NCBI RefSeq assembly: GCF_014207935.1
Contig: NZ_JACHLL010000003.1
Location: 12,265-76,264, forward strand
DNA from: Pseudomonas fluvialis
GTDB taxonomy: Bacteria; Pseudomonadota; Gammaproteobacteria; Pseudomonadales; Pseudomonadaceae
Direction of reading: 5' to 3'
Length of the DNA: 64,000 nucleotides
This document shows, one piece after another, positions 1 through 7,490 of the stretch. Under the pieces are notes generated by a model, which was not told where the DNA came from, made no database searches, and saw only the letters and a program-made list of their open reading frames with translations. Numbering within the stretch: the first letter of the stretch is position 1; each line of letters starts with the position of its first letter. Made by a program: the position numbers and the translations under genes.

Positions 1-105
1 TTTCCGTGCTTTCCGTGCTTTCCGTGCTTTCCGTGCTTTCCGTGCTTTCCGTGCTTTCCGTGCTTTCCGTGCTTTCCGTGCTTTCCGTGCTTTCCGTGCT
101 TTCCG
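1..105. repeat. 9-bp tandem repeat TTTCCGTGC
   Basis: Eleven complete head-to-tail copies of TTTCCGTGC (1-99) are followed by a partial copy TTTCCG (100-105). The array is cut by the window edge, so the true copy number is unknown. The unit is a multiple of three, so gain or loss of copies would not shift a reading frame. In the three plus-strand frames it would read as LSV-type repeats, and on the minus strand as ARK, HGK or TES repeats. I see no gene inside the window that uses it. Confidence 0.95.
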
Positions 106-134
106 ATAGCCCGGGTTTCGCCCTTGCCGGGCGA

Positions 135-168
135 GTTTCTTTCTCTTGCTTGGCCAAGAGAAAGAAAC
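135..168. repeat. inverted repeat, 14-bp arms
   Basis: Left arm GTTTCTTTCTCTTG (135-148) and right arm CAAGAGAAAGAAAC (155-168) are perfect complements with a 6-base loop. There is no T-run after either side, so it does not look like an intrinsic terminator. Confidence 0.85.
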
Positions 169-413
169 CAAAGAGAAGGCCACCCCGACATCCGGCCCCG
201 CCTGCGGCGGGGTTCCCTCCCTCCGGTGCCGCTCCGGGGGCCGGCATACACGGGACGTCCCTGTCCCGTTATGCCTCTCGCGGCCATCCAGGCCGCTCGT
301 CCCCCTGCGTGACACCTCCACTCGGCCTCCTGACGGGGACCCAGCACCGAGCTGCCTGAAGGTTTATTTCTCGGCGCAAAGCGCAGGGCCGGATGAAGTG
401 GGGGGTTTCTTTG

Positions 414-460
414 CTTACTTTCTTTGCACCGGGCGGCGATCCGCAAGCAAAGAAAGTGAG
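414..460. repeat. inverted repeat with CTTTC/GAAAG arms
   Basis: Left arm CTTACTTTCTTTGC (414-427) pairs with GCAAAGAAAGTGAG (447-460) with one mismatch and a 19-base loop. It resembles the repeat at 135-168 and is probably a second member of the same class of intergenic repeat. Confidence 0.75.
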
Positions 461-558
461 TCGCCCAGGAAGGGCGAAACCAGAACCAACAGCCAACTCG
501 AAAAGCGGTTAGGCACGAGGCCAAGCTTGCCAGTGGTTAGCCCGGACGATAGAAGTCG

Positions 559-936
559 CTACTGCGCCGCACCAACGCTGGGCGCCACGCTCACCGCCTT
601 CCAGCGCCACCACTGGTGCTGACCTTCGCCGGCGTTGCCGCGGGTGCGCTCGATGTCCCAGCTGACCAGGTAATCCGGATCACGCATATCCACGCGTCCC
701 TCCTGATCCCGGTAGTGCCCGGGCGGCGCGCGGAACCAGGCCTGAAGGGCAGGCGGCAGGCTGAAGTGCGCCGCCTCGCCGTCGGCCGCGCCCTGCAGCA
801 GGACGCGGATGCCCTGCTCGGCATCGGCCGACTCCACCGTGCCGCACAGCTGGCTCTGGTGCAGCAGCTGCCCCTGCTCGTCGAAGTAGCGCAGGCCGAT
901 TACGCAGCGCGCGCCCGGCAGATCTTCCAGTTGCAT
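559..936 (-). CDS. conserved-looking hypothetical protein, 125 aa
   Basis: I do not recognise this protein. It is small, soluble and acidic in its first half, has no signal peptide or membrane segment, and ends in a tryptophan-rich stretch (HQWWRWKA near residue 110). The ATG at 936 is preceded by GGAGGG at a good distance, which supports real translation. It starts 57 bases after the stop of the ferredoxin/DmsC fusion on the same strand, so it may be the last gene of the molybdoenzyme operon and could be an accessory protein. That role is inference from position only. Confidence 0.6.
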   Translation of the reverse strand: MQLEDLPGARCVIGLRYFDEQGQLLHQSQLCGTVESADAEQGIRVLLQGAADGEAAHFSLPPALQAWFRAPPGHYRDQEGRVDMRDPDYLVSWDIERTRGNAGEGQHQWWRWKAVSVAPSVGAAQ

Positions 937-993
937 ACAACGCCCTCCAATGAAACAGGGCCGGCAAGGCCGACCCGAGTGTTACAACGCTTC

Positions 994-2964
994 TTAGTGC
1001 GTCAGCGGCACCACGCCGACCTGTGGCATGTGTGCCAGGCCAATGTCGCGGGCATGCTGCTCGAAACCCTTGTTTTTCCAGAAGAAGGCGCCAGGCATGG
1101 TGGTGGGGATCACCAGCACGTAGAACAGCGCGCGGCTGATCAGGCAACAGGCCAGCAGCACCAGGCCGGCCAGCGCCCAGCCAACCAGCAGCCAGGCACT
1201 GTCCAGGCCCGCGACCTGCGTGGCCAGCAGGCCGGAGACCAGCAGCAGGTTGGCGCCGATCAGCGCGTTGCGCAGGACGAAGGTCTTGCCGAAGGTGGTG
1301 CTCTGCACGTAGTAGGACGCCCCACCCTCGTGCTCGGCCGCACCCATGGCACGGGCATGGGCCAGGTGGCCGAGGCCCTCGGCGCCCAGGCCCAAGAGCA
1401 GCGCGCCGCCCAGTGCCAGCAGCGCGCCGCTCCAGTCGGCGCCGGTCAGCAGCAGGGTCGGCAGCAGCAGCAGGCCGCTCACCAGCGCGCCGAGCGAGAG
1501 CATGTTGCCGAAGAAGGCGGTGCCCACCTGCCAGTGGTTCCAGAACGGCCGCGCCTTGATGCGGTAGCAGCGGTTCATGTAGTACAGCCCAGTCAGCCCG
1601 GCCGGCAGCGCCAGGGCGCCGAACAGGGTCGCGCCCTGGATTGCCAGTCCCTGCCAGGGGGCCAGGTCCAGGCCCAAGACGGCCGCCAGATCGACCACCA
1701 ACGCGTTGCCCGGCAGGCTGCAGCCGATATGCAGGCCCAGGAAGGCCATGAACAGGGCGATGCCCAGGCCCTCGCGCGACACCGGCGAGTGGCGCAGGTT
1801 GTTGAAGCCACGGTAGAAGCGCTTGGGTTTGCCCAGGTGCATGGTCGACATGAACAGGCCGAAAGCGACCATGCCGAAGGCCAGCAGCATCAGCGGCAGG
1901 TAGACCATCGACTGGGCGAACTGGACGAAGCCGGCCAGGCCCGCCTGGGCGCCGACGAAGGCCAGACCGAAGGCACCGATGGCCGCCTGGGTGGCCAGGG
2001 TGAAGAGCACCAGCGGATTCTCCCGCGAGCTCAGCCGCGCCAGGTTCCAGTGGCGGGTCTTGCCCTGTTTCTGGTCGATAGCCGGGCGATAGCGCCCCTG
2101 CTCGTCCTTGTGGTACTTGACCGGCATCGAGTCGGTACGGGTCAGCTCGTCCGGCAGTTGCTTGATCTGCTGGAAGCGGATGTTCGGGTGGGTGATGGCC
2201 GGGTCCGGGAAGCCGGGGATCTCCGCCCTCGCCTGCTCCCGATTGGCCGGCACGTTCTCGATCACGCCGAAGTCCAGCGCGTTGCCCACGCAGGCCGACA
2301 CGCAGGCCGGCTTCAGGCCCACCTCCAGGCGGTCGACGCACATGTTGCACTTGGACACCTGGCCCTGCACCGGGTCCAGCTGCGGCGCGTTGTACGGGCA
2401 CACCCAGGTGCAGTAGCCGCAGCCGAAGCAGGTCTGCGGGTCCTGCAGCACCGCGCCGTATTCCACGTGCTTGGTGTAGGCGCGGGTCGGGCAGCCCTTG
2501 AGGCACACCGGGTCGTCGCAGTGGTTGCAGGCCATGGAGATGTTCATGCGTTTGTAGTCGGGGTAGCTGCCGCCCTCGACATAACCCACCGAGCGGAAGG
2601 CCAGGTGCGCCGGGTTCTCGTTCTTCTCGCTGCAGGCGGCCTCGCAGGCGTGGCAGCCGATGCAGTTGTCGGCGGTGAAGAAGAAGCCGTGCTGCTTGTT
2701 ACGGTTGGGGTTGCTGCCCACCGCCGGGTTCTCGTTGATGTGCAGCGAGCGGCCGACCGGCAGCTTGTGCTCGGTGAGGTCGATCAGGTCGATCAGCTGG
2801 CCGTAGCGGTTACGCTCGGCGATCGGCTGCTCGGGCAGGAAGGCGTAGGGCTGCTCCTCGGTGCGCACCTCCCAGATGCTCGCATCGGCACTGGGGGTGA
2901 ACTGGATGGGCGCCAGCGAGGCGCCGCCGCAGCCGTTGGCGTTGAGGTTTTCCTTGTGGGTCAT
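994..2964 (-). CDS. fused four-cluster ferredoxin and DmsC-type membrane anchor
   Basis: Electron-transfer and anchor partner of the molybdoenzyme encoded just upstream. After a region of about 100 residues come four ferredoxin-type cysteine groups (numbering from an alternative start six residues upstream: CIGCHAC near 107, CNHC near 152 with a second group at 160-164, CFGCGYC near 185, KCNMC near 212 with a second group at 227-231), the pattern of DmsB/NrfC/PhsB proteins carrying four [4Fe-4S] clusters. From about residue 320 the chain becomes a run of hydrophobic helices with the DmsC-like stretch HLGKPKRFYR and SREGLG. DmsB and DmsC are normally separate polypeptides; here they are one. 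ATG at 2964 is chosen because GGGGAGAG lies just upstream. It likely passes electrons between the quinone pool and the catalytic subunit. Confidence 0.85.
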   Translation of the reverse strand: MTHKENLNANGCGGASLAPIQFTPSADASIWEVRTEEQPYAFLPEQPIAERNRYGQLIDLIDLTEHKLPVGRSLHINENPAVGSNPNRNKQHGFFFTADNCIGCHACEAACSEKNENPAHLAFRSVGYVEGGSYPDYKRMNISMACNHCDDPVCLKGCPTRAYTKHVEYGAVLQDPQTCFGCGYCTWVCPYNAPQLDPVQGQVSKCNMCVDRLEVGLKPACVSACVGNALDFGVIENVPANREQARAEIPGFPDPAITHPNIRFQQIKQLPDELTRTDSMPVKYHKDEQGRYRPAIDQKQGKTRHWNLARLSSRENPLVLFTLATQAAIGAFGLAFVGAQAGLAGFVQFAQSMVYLPLMLLAFGMVAFGLFMSTMHLGKPKRFYRGFNNLRHSPVSREGLGIALFMAFLGLHIGCSLPGNALVVDLAAVLGLDLAPWQGLAIQGATLFGALALPAGLTGLYYMNRCYRIKARPFWNHWQVGTAFFGNMLSLGALVSGLLLLPTLLLTGADWSGALLALGGALLLGLGAEGLGHLAHARAMGAAEHEGGASYYVQSTTFGKTFVLRNALIGANLLLVSGLLATQVAGLDSAWLLVGWALAGLVLLACCLISRALFYVLVIPTTMPGAFFWKNKGFEQHARDIGLAHMPQVGVVPLTH

Positions 2965-2982
2965 GGCTTCTCTCCCCGGCAA

Positions 2983-5229
2983 TCAGAACGCGCGGCGTTC
3001 GAGGTTCAGGCGTGCGGCTTCCTGCTGGTCGATCAATTCCACCCGCACGGCGTTCTGCTTGAAGGCCGGCTGGCGCGAATAGGGGTCGAGCAGCCCGAGG
3101 GTCAGGCGGTTGACGCAGTCGTGGAAATGGAAGGGGATGAACAGCATGTTGCGCCCGACCCTGTGGGTCAGCTGCACCATCACCACCGCGTCGCCGCGCC
3201 GGCTGACCAGGCGCACGTAGCTGGAATGCTCGATGCCCAGCTCGCGGGCAGCGTCGGGGTTCATCTCCATGTAGGGCGTGGGGCTGAACTTGTTGCAGTT
3301 GCCGATCTTGCCGGTGCGGGTACGGGTGTGGAAATGCTCGACCACCCGCCCGGAGTTGAGCCAGAAAGGGTATTCGGCGTCCGGGCATTCGTTGTTGTTG
3401 ACGAAGCGGATCGGGATCAGCTTGGCGCGGCCGTCGTCGGTCTGGAAACGCCCGTCGGCGTAGAGCCGTCGCTCACCCAGATAGTCCTGGCGCCTGAGCA
3501 TGTCGAAGGTCCCCGGCGCGCCGTGCACGGCCTCGTCGGCCGCGGCCTGCGCCTCGCTGTAGGGCCACTGGATGCCGCGCGCCGCCTCGATGCGGTCGTA
3601 GCTCATGCCGGAGATGTCCAGGGTGCGCCCGGCGCCCTTGGACAGCTCGCGCATCTCGTCGAAGGCCGACTCGGTGTCGTCCGGGAAGTGGATGACATTG
3701 CGGTCCATGAAGCGCTTGGCCATCTGGTTGAAGATCCAGAAGTCCGGCTTGGAATCGGCATAGGCCGGCAGCACGTTGCGCGTCAGGTTCACCCGCCGCT
3801 CGGTGTTGGTGTGGCAGCCCTGCTTCTCGGCCCAGACCGCGGCGGGGAAATACACATGAGCGTACTGGGTGGTCTCCACGTCCTGGTAGACGTCCTGCAC
3901 CACCAGGAACTCGAGCTTCTCCATCGCCTTGCGGATGCGCGGCTGGTTGGGCATGGAGGTCATGGGGTTGGTCGCCACCAGCCACAGGCCCTTGATCTCG
4001 CCGGTCTCGATGGCCGGGAAGATGTCGGTCTGCGACAGGCCGCGCGCCGGCGGGAAAAAGTCCGGGGCTATGCCCCAGAACTCGGCCACGGCCTTGCGAT
4101 CCTTGTCCTTCTCCAGCGCCCGATAGCCAGGCAGGCCCGAGCAGGACGACCACTCTCGGGTGCCCATGGCGTTGCACTGGCCGGTGATCGACAGGCTGGT
4201 GCCCCCCGGTTTGCCGATGTTGCCGGTGACCAGGTTGAGGTTGTTGATGTTGACCACACCGTCCGAGCCATGGGTGGACTGGTTGATGCCCATGGTCCAG
4301 ATGCTCATGGCCGCCGGCGCCTTGGCGTACAGGCGCGCCACGGTGCGGATGCGGTCCTCGTCGATGCCGCAGATGTGCTGGGCGGTCTTGGGATCGTAGT
4401 CGGCCACAAGCGCGCGCAGCTCGACGATGCCGTTGGTGTGCGCAGCGATGTAGTTCTTGTCCTCCAGGCCTTCCTTGAAGATCACGTGGAGCATGGCGTT
4501 GATCAGCACGCAGTCGGTGCCCGGGGTGATCGGCAGGTGGATGTCGGCGAACTGCGCCAGCATGGTCACCCGCGGGTCGATCACGATCAGCGGGAACTTG
4601 CGCTTCTCCAGCGCCTCCTTCAGGCGCCAGTAGATGATCGGGTGCTGCTCCGGCAGGTTGGAGCCGAAGGCCATCAGGCAGTGGGTGTGCTCGAAATCGT
4701 CGTAGCAGCCGGGCGGGCCGTCGCTGCCGAAGCTGCGCTTGTAGCCGGACACCGCCGAGGCCATGCACAGAGTGGTGTTGCCGTCGTAGTTGTTGGTGCC
4801 GATCTGCCCGCGCACCAGCTTGCCCAGGGTGTAGAACTCCTCGGTGAGCAGTTGGCCGGTGGAGACCACGGCGAAGGCATCACGGCCGTACTTGGCCTGG
4901 ATTTCCTTGATCCTGGTCGCGGTGGTATCCAGCGCGGCATCCCAGCTGGTCGGCTGGAACGGCTCGTGCGCCTTCTCGCGCGCCAGCGGCACCGTGCCAC
5001 GCCCGGGGGATTCGAACAGCTCGTGCTCCAGCAGCCCCTTGATGCACAGCTTGCCGCGATTGACGTCGGCGCCGGCATGGCCACGGCTGGTGACGATGCG
5101 ACCGTCCTCGCCCAGGCCCAGCTCGATGGCACAGCCGGTCGAGCAGTAGTTGCAGGTGGTGTACTTCCATTCCTTGACCGGTTTGGCCGGAATGCTGATG
5201 GGCTTGCGCTTTCTGCGACCGAAGATCAT
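2983..5229 (-). CDS. NapA/NasA-like molybdopterin oxidoreductase, catalytic subunit
   Basis: A large molybdoenzyme of the DMSO-reductase superfamily. From the ATG at 5229 the [4Fe-4S] ligands are C26, C29, C33 and C62 (CNYCSTGC then LCIKG). The probable molybdenum ligand is C155 in TLCMASAV, followed by PGCYDDFEH, both typical of NapA and NasA nitrate reductases. The C-terminal third holds the molydopterin dinucleotide-binding domain. There is no twin-arginine signal; the RRKRK near the N-terminus lacks the required context, so the protein should stay in the cytoplasm. An upstream in-frame ATG at 5310 has no ribosome-binding site, whereas AGGA precedes 5229. It lies 18 bases before the ferredoxin/DmsC fusion. 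The substrate is not determined: nitrate is plausible from the sequence class, but the DmsBC partner is more like DMSO, polysulfide or formate enzymes. Confidence 0.8.
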   Translation of the reverse strand: MIFGRRKRKPISIPAKPVKEWKYTTCNYCSTGCAIELGLGEDGRIVTSRGHAGADVNRGKLCIKGLLEHELFESPGRGTVPLAREKAHEPFQPTSWDAALDTTATRIKEIQAKYGRDAFAVVSTGQLLTEEFYTLGKLVRGQIGTNNYDGNTTLCMASAVSGYKRSFGSDGPPGCYDDFEHTHCLMAFGSNLPEQHPIIYWRLKEALEKRKFPLIVIDPRVTMLAQFADIHLPITPGTDCVLINAMLHVIFKEGLEDKNYIAAHTNGIVELRALVADYDPKTAQHICGIDEDRIRTVARLYAKAPAAMSIWTMGINQSTHGSDGVVNINNLNLVTGNIGKPGGTSLSITGQCNAMGTREWSSCSGLPGYRALEKDKDRKAVAEFWGIAPDFFPPARGLSQTDIFPAIETGEIKGLWLVATNPMTSMPNQPRIRKAMEKLEFLVVQDVYQDVETTQYAHVYFPAAVWAEKQGCHTNTERRVNLTRNVLPAYADSKPDFWIFNQMAKRFMDRNVIHFPDDTESAFDEMRELSKGAGRTLDISGMSYDRIEAARGIQWPYSEAQAAADEAVHGAPGTFDMLRRQDYLGERRLYADGRFQTDDGRAKLIPIRFVNNNECPDAEYPFWLNSGRVVEHFHTRTRTGKIGNCNKFSPTPYMEMNPDAARELGIEHSSYVRLVSRRGDAVVMVQLTHRVGRNMLFIPFHFHDCVNRLTLGLLDPYSRQPAFKQNAVRVELIDQQEAARLNLERRAF

Positions 5230-5624
5230 GTCTTGTCTGTCCTGTACCGACGAAGGCCAGCCCCTGCTGCCGGTCAATAGCTGACCCGGCACGCGATGGG
5301 AGACCTTCATTGGTTCAGGGGCGCGGCGCTCATTGTTGACCCTATCGACCGGCCGGGAAGCGCCCGAAGTACCGCTTCGACAGGATCAGTGAATGATGAC
5401 TACGCGGCGTTGCGCAGCACTCTGCACGCTATGAATGGCAATATCCGGGCCAACAGAACATCACCAACAAAAACCAAAAACAACTTAATAAACAACGACC
5501 TACGCAATATGCGGGCACAAGGAAGATCAGCCCTCTCGCCCCAATAGGAGGCATCTTGGCCATTTGCCGCACCAGCAGCAGGCAGGCGATATACCCACCT
5601 TTGCCTGATTTTCTTCAGGCAAAG
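5230..5624. other. intergenic region upstream of the molybdoenzyme
   Basis: About 400 bases between the molybdoenzyme start and the oprF terminator. The A-rich segment 5455-5515 suggests a promoter for the minus-strand operon, but I could not find a convincing Anr box, sigma-54 element or sigma-70 pair. A short plus-strand open frame at 5296-5547 has no ribosome-binding site and no recognisable product. Confidence 0.5.
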
Positions 5625-5650
5625 AAAAACCCGGCCTAGGCCGGGTTTTT
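5625..5650. terminator. bidirectional rho-independent terminator after oprF
   Basis: A perfect 26-base palindrome with core CCCGGCCTAGGCCGGG flanked by A and T runs. It sits 18 bases past the oprF stop and should end the oprF message on the minus strand. The same core recurs at 38764-38791. Confidence 0.9.
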
Positions 5651-5668
5651 CGTGAAGCGCCGGGCGAA

Positions 5669-6706
5669 TTACTTGGCCTGGGCTTCTACTTCAGCTTCTA
5701 CGCGACGGTTAACAGCGCGACCAGCTTCGGTGGCGTTGTCGGCAACCGGGCGGGACTCACCGTAACCAACGGAGCTGACGCGCTCGGCGCCTACACCGTA
5801 CTGGTTGACCAGCACGTCACGCACGGCACCGGCACGGCGCTCGGACAGCTTCTGGTTGTAAGCGTCGGTACCAACGGAGTCGGTGTGACCTTCAACGGTG
5901 GTGGTGGTCTGCGGGTACTGACCCATGAAGTCAGCCAGGTTCTTGATGTCGCCGTAGCTTTCTTCTTTGACCTGGGCCTTGTCGAAGTCGAACTTCACGT
6001 CCAGCTCAACGCGAACCACTTCGGCCACAGCCGGGCAGCCATCGGCATCAACGGTGGTGTTGGCCGGGGTGTCCGGGCACTTGTCAACGTTGTCGCAGAC
6101 GCCGTCGTTGTCGCTGTCGGTGCAGACTTCCGGAGCCGGCTCAGCAGCGACCGGGGCAGCAGCGCCACCGAAGTTCAGACCAACGCCAACACCGGCCAGC
6201 CACTCGGTTTCACCGGCGTCGATGTTGTAGGCGGCGTCAACGCCAGCCTTGGCGAAGAAGTTTTCGGTCAGGAAGTACTTAACACCGGTGCCAATGTTGG
6301 CGAAGGTGCTGTGGTCACGGCCAGTACGATCCGGAACGTTGCTGATGTTCTGGTGAGCAAAACCGGCGGAAACGTAAGGACGCAGAGCGTCGCCGGAAGT
6401 GCCGAAGTGGTAGAAGGCATCCAGGGAAGCCAGGTTGCCCTTGATGTCCTTGTTGCCGGTACCGTTCTCGGAACGCATGTCATGGTATTCACCATAGGAC
6501 AGGCCCAGGGAGACGTCTTCGGTCAGGTAGTAACCAATGGAGCCGCCGAACAGGTTGCCTTCATCCATGTTGCTGCTGCTGTCGGTGAAGTAACGCTTGC
6601 CGAATGCTTCCAGCTCAACAGCGCCTTGACCTTGAGCCACTGCGTTCGCAGCAGCAGCGGCCAGCAGAGAGCCGATAACCAGGCCCAGAGTGTTCTTCAG
6701 TTTCAT
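5669..6706 (-). CDS. oprF: major outer-membrane porin OprF
   Basis: General porin and peptidoglycan-tethering protein of the Pseudomonas outer membrane. Residues 1-24 are a signal peptide (cleavage expected after NAVA). Residues 25-180 form the eight-stranded N-terminal barrel. A linker carries the four conserved cysteines (195, 204, 210, 224) around a calcium-binding-like DSDNDGVCD segment. Residues 230-345 are the OmpA/Pal domain with GHTDSVG and GRAVNRRVE that bind peptidoglycan. Length (345 aa) fits the family. The ATG is preceded by TGGGGAT. In the genus, oprF is transcribed from its own promoters, one of them dependent on SigX, whose gene lies directly upstream. Confidence 0.98.
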   Translation of the reverse strand: MKLKNTLGLVIGSLLAAAAANAVAQGQGAVELEAFGKRYFTDSSSNMDEGNLFGGSIGYYLTEDVSLGLSYGEYHDMRSENGTGNKDIKGNLASLDAFYHFGTSGDALRPYVSAGFAHQNISNVPDRTGRDHSTFANIGTGVKYFLTENFFAKAGVDAAYNIDAGETEWLAGVGVGLNFGGAAAPVAAEPAPEVCTDSDNDGVCDNVDKCPDTPANTTVDADGCPAVAEVVRVELDVKFDFDKAQVKEESYGDIKNLADFMGQYPQTTTTVEGHTDSVGTDAYNQKLSERRAGAVRDVLVNQYGVGAERVSSVGYGESRPVADNATEAGRAVNRRVEAEVEAQAK

Positions 6707-6824
6707 CCGTTAAATCCCCATCTAATTTAGTGGTCCGAGAGTCGTCAAAAAAATATCCAGGCGACTCAATGCCGCGATTCTACCATTGCTTTCACGAAAT
6801 TTTGAAGAATAGCGTCAACTATTC
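6707..6824 (-). promoter_or_regulatory. oprF upstream region with weak sigX stem-loop
   Basis: A short stem (GAATAG 6807-6812 with CTATTC 6819-6824) overlaps the sigX stop codon and is followed on the minus strand by TTCAAAATTT, so it may be a leaky terminator. Downstream of it the AT-rich leader must hold the oprF promoters; a TTGACG at about 6746-6751 is a possible -35 element. In Pseudomonas this interval is known to carry sigma-70 and SigX-dependent promoters, but I cannot place the SigX start by eye. Confidence 0.45.
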
Positions 6825-7412
6825 GTCAGCGACTGGCGAGGCAAATTTTTCCCGCAGGCGATCGAGGGCGCGCTTGTAGCGCATTTTCGTGGCACTCAGG
6901 CCCATGTGCATGATGTCGGCGATTTCCTGGAACTCCAGCTCTGCGACAAAACGTAGCACCAGGATTTCCCGGTCGATCGGATTGACATGCACCAGCCAGC
7001 GATCCAGGCCGCCCTTCTCCTCCGGCTTGGGAGCCTGCTCTTCCGAGGCTTCCTCCAGTGGGTCCAGACTCAATGCATCGAGCAGGCGACGCTTGCGCTT
7101 TTCCTTGCGGTACTGGGTAATGCATTCGTTGTAGGTAATGCTGTACAGCCAGGTCTTGAACTTCGACTTGCCTTCGAAGTTTTTCAGGCCGTACAGCACC
7201 TTGAGCATGACTTCCTGACAGACATCGTCAGCATCACGCTCATTGCCCAGATAGCGCGCGCAGACGTTGAACAGCGTGCGCTGATAACGCCGCATCAACT
7301 CTTCATAGGCGCGGGTGATATGGAACAGCTCGACATGCGCCCGCTGAACCAGTTCCTCATCCGTGAGCTGGCGCGGGTCGTAAGCCGTTTTGGACAAATG
7401 CAGATCGTTCAA
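6819..7412 (-). CDS. sigX: ECF sigma factor SigX
   Basis: Extracytoplasmic-function sigma factor that drives oprF and genes for fatty-acid synthesis and envelope homeostasis in pseudomonads. Region 2 includes AYEELMRRYQRTLFNVCARY and DADDVCQEVMLKV; region 4 is near the C-terminus (REILVLRFVAELEFQEIADI). The start is chosen as the TTG at 7412, giving 197 residues and an N-terminus (LNDLHLSKTAYDPRQL) that lines up with the known SigX start. A GTG at 7466 would add 18 residues, but it has no ribosome-binding site and would translate through a strong stem-loop at 7441-7462. There is no adjacent anti-sigma gene; CmpX and CrfX lie just upstream. Confidence 0.93.
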   Translation of the reverse strand: MNDLHLSKTAYDPRQLTDEELVQRAHVELFHITRAYEELMRRYQRTLFNVCARYLGNERDADDVCQEVMLKVLYGLKNFEGKSKFKTWLYSITYNECITQYRKEKRKRRLLDALSLDPLEEASEEQAPKPEEKGGLDRWLVHVNPIDREILVLRFVAELEFQEIADIMHMGLSATKMRYKRALDRLREKFASPVADE

Positions 7413-7440
7413 GGGAGTCAGCCGATAGCCTGATCGAGGA

Positions 7441-7462
7441 CGCCGGACAAACCAGTCCGGCG
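7441..7462. promoter_or_regulatory. stem-loop in the cmpX-sigX gap
   Basis: CGCCGGAC (7441-7448) and GTCCGGCG (7455-7462) form a perfect 8-base stem with a 6-base loop, 29 bases upstream of the proposed sigX TTG. No T-run follows, so it is more likely a translation or RNA-stability element, or a remnant terminator, than an active terminator. Confidence 0.6.
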
Positions 7463-7490
7463 CCACGCGTGACGCTGGCGAACGCGCGAA

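Larger units (their letters stand above)
106..558. other. gene-poor stretch with inverted repeats
   Basis: About 450 bases without a credible gene. The open frames here have no ribosome-binding site and their translations are arginine- and proline-rich, as expected from unselected GC-rich DNA. The stretch holds two inverted repeats built from CTTTC/GAAAG tracts (135-168 and 414-460). Similar CTTTC/GAAAG-arm sequences are, to my recollection, scattered between genes in Pseudomonas and Xanthomonas relatives, so this is probably repetitive intergenic DNA. Confidence 0.6.

Noticed and set aside
6..359. 117-residue frame with LSV repeats
   Set aside because: The repeat part comes from the tandem array and the remainder is Arg/Pro-rich; there is no ribosome-binding site and no sequence upstream to judge.
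616..5280. A 1554-residue plus-strand open frame opposite the molybdoenzyme genes
   Set aside because: It lies antisense to two well-identified genes, its translation is rich in Arg, Gln, Val and Ala as expected from antisense of GC-rich codons, and it contains no recognisable domain.
5455..5515. Anr/FNR box for the molybdoenzyme operon
   Set aside because: I looked for TTGAT-N4-ATCAA and found no acceptable match in this A-rich stretch.
5296..5547. Possible small gene between the molybdoenzyme and the oprF terminator
   Set aside because: No ribosome-binding site and no family; the text looks like leader DNA.
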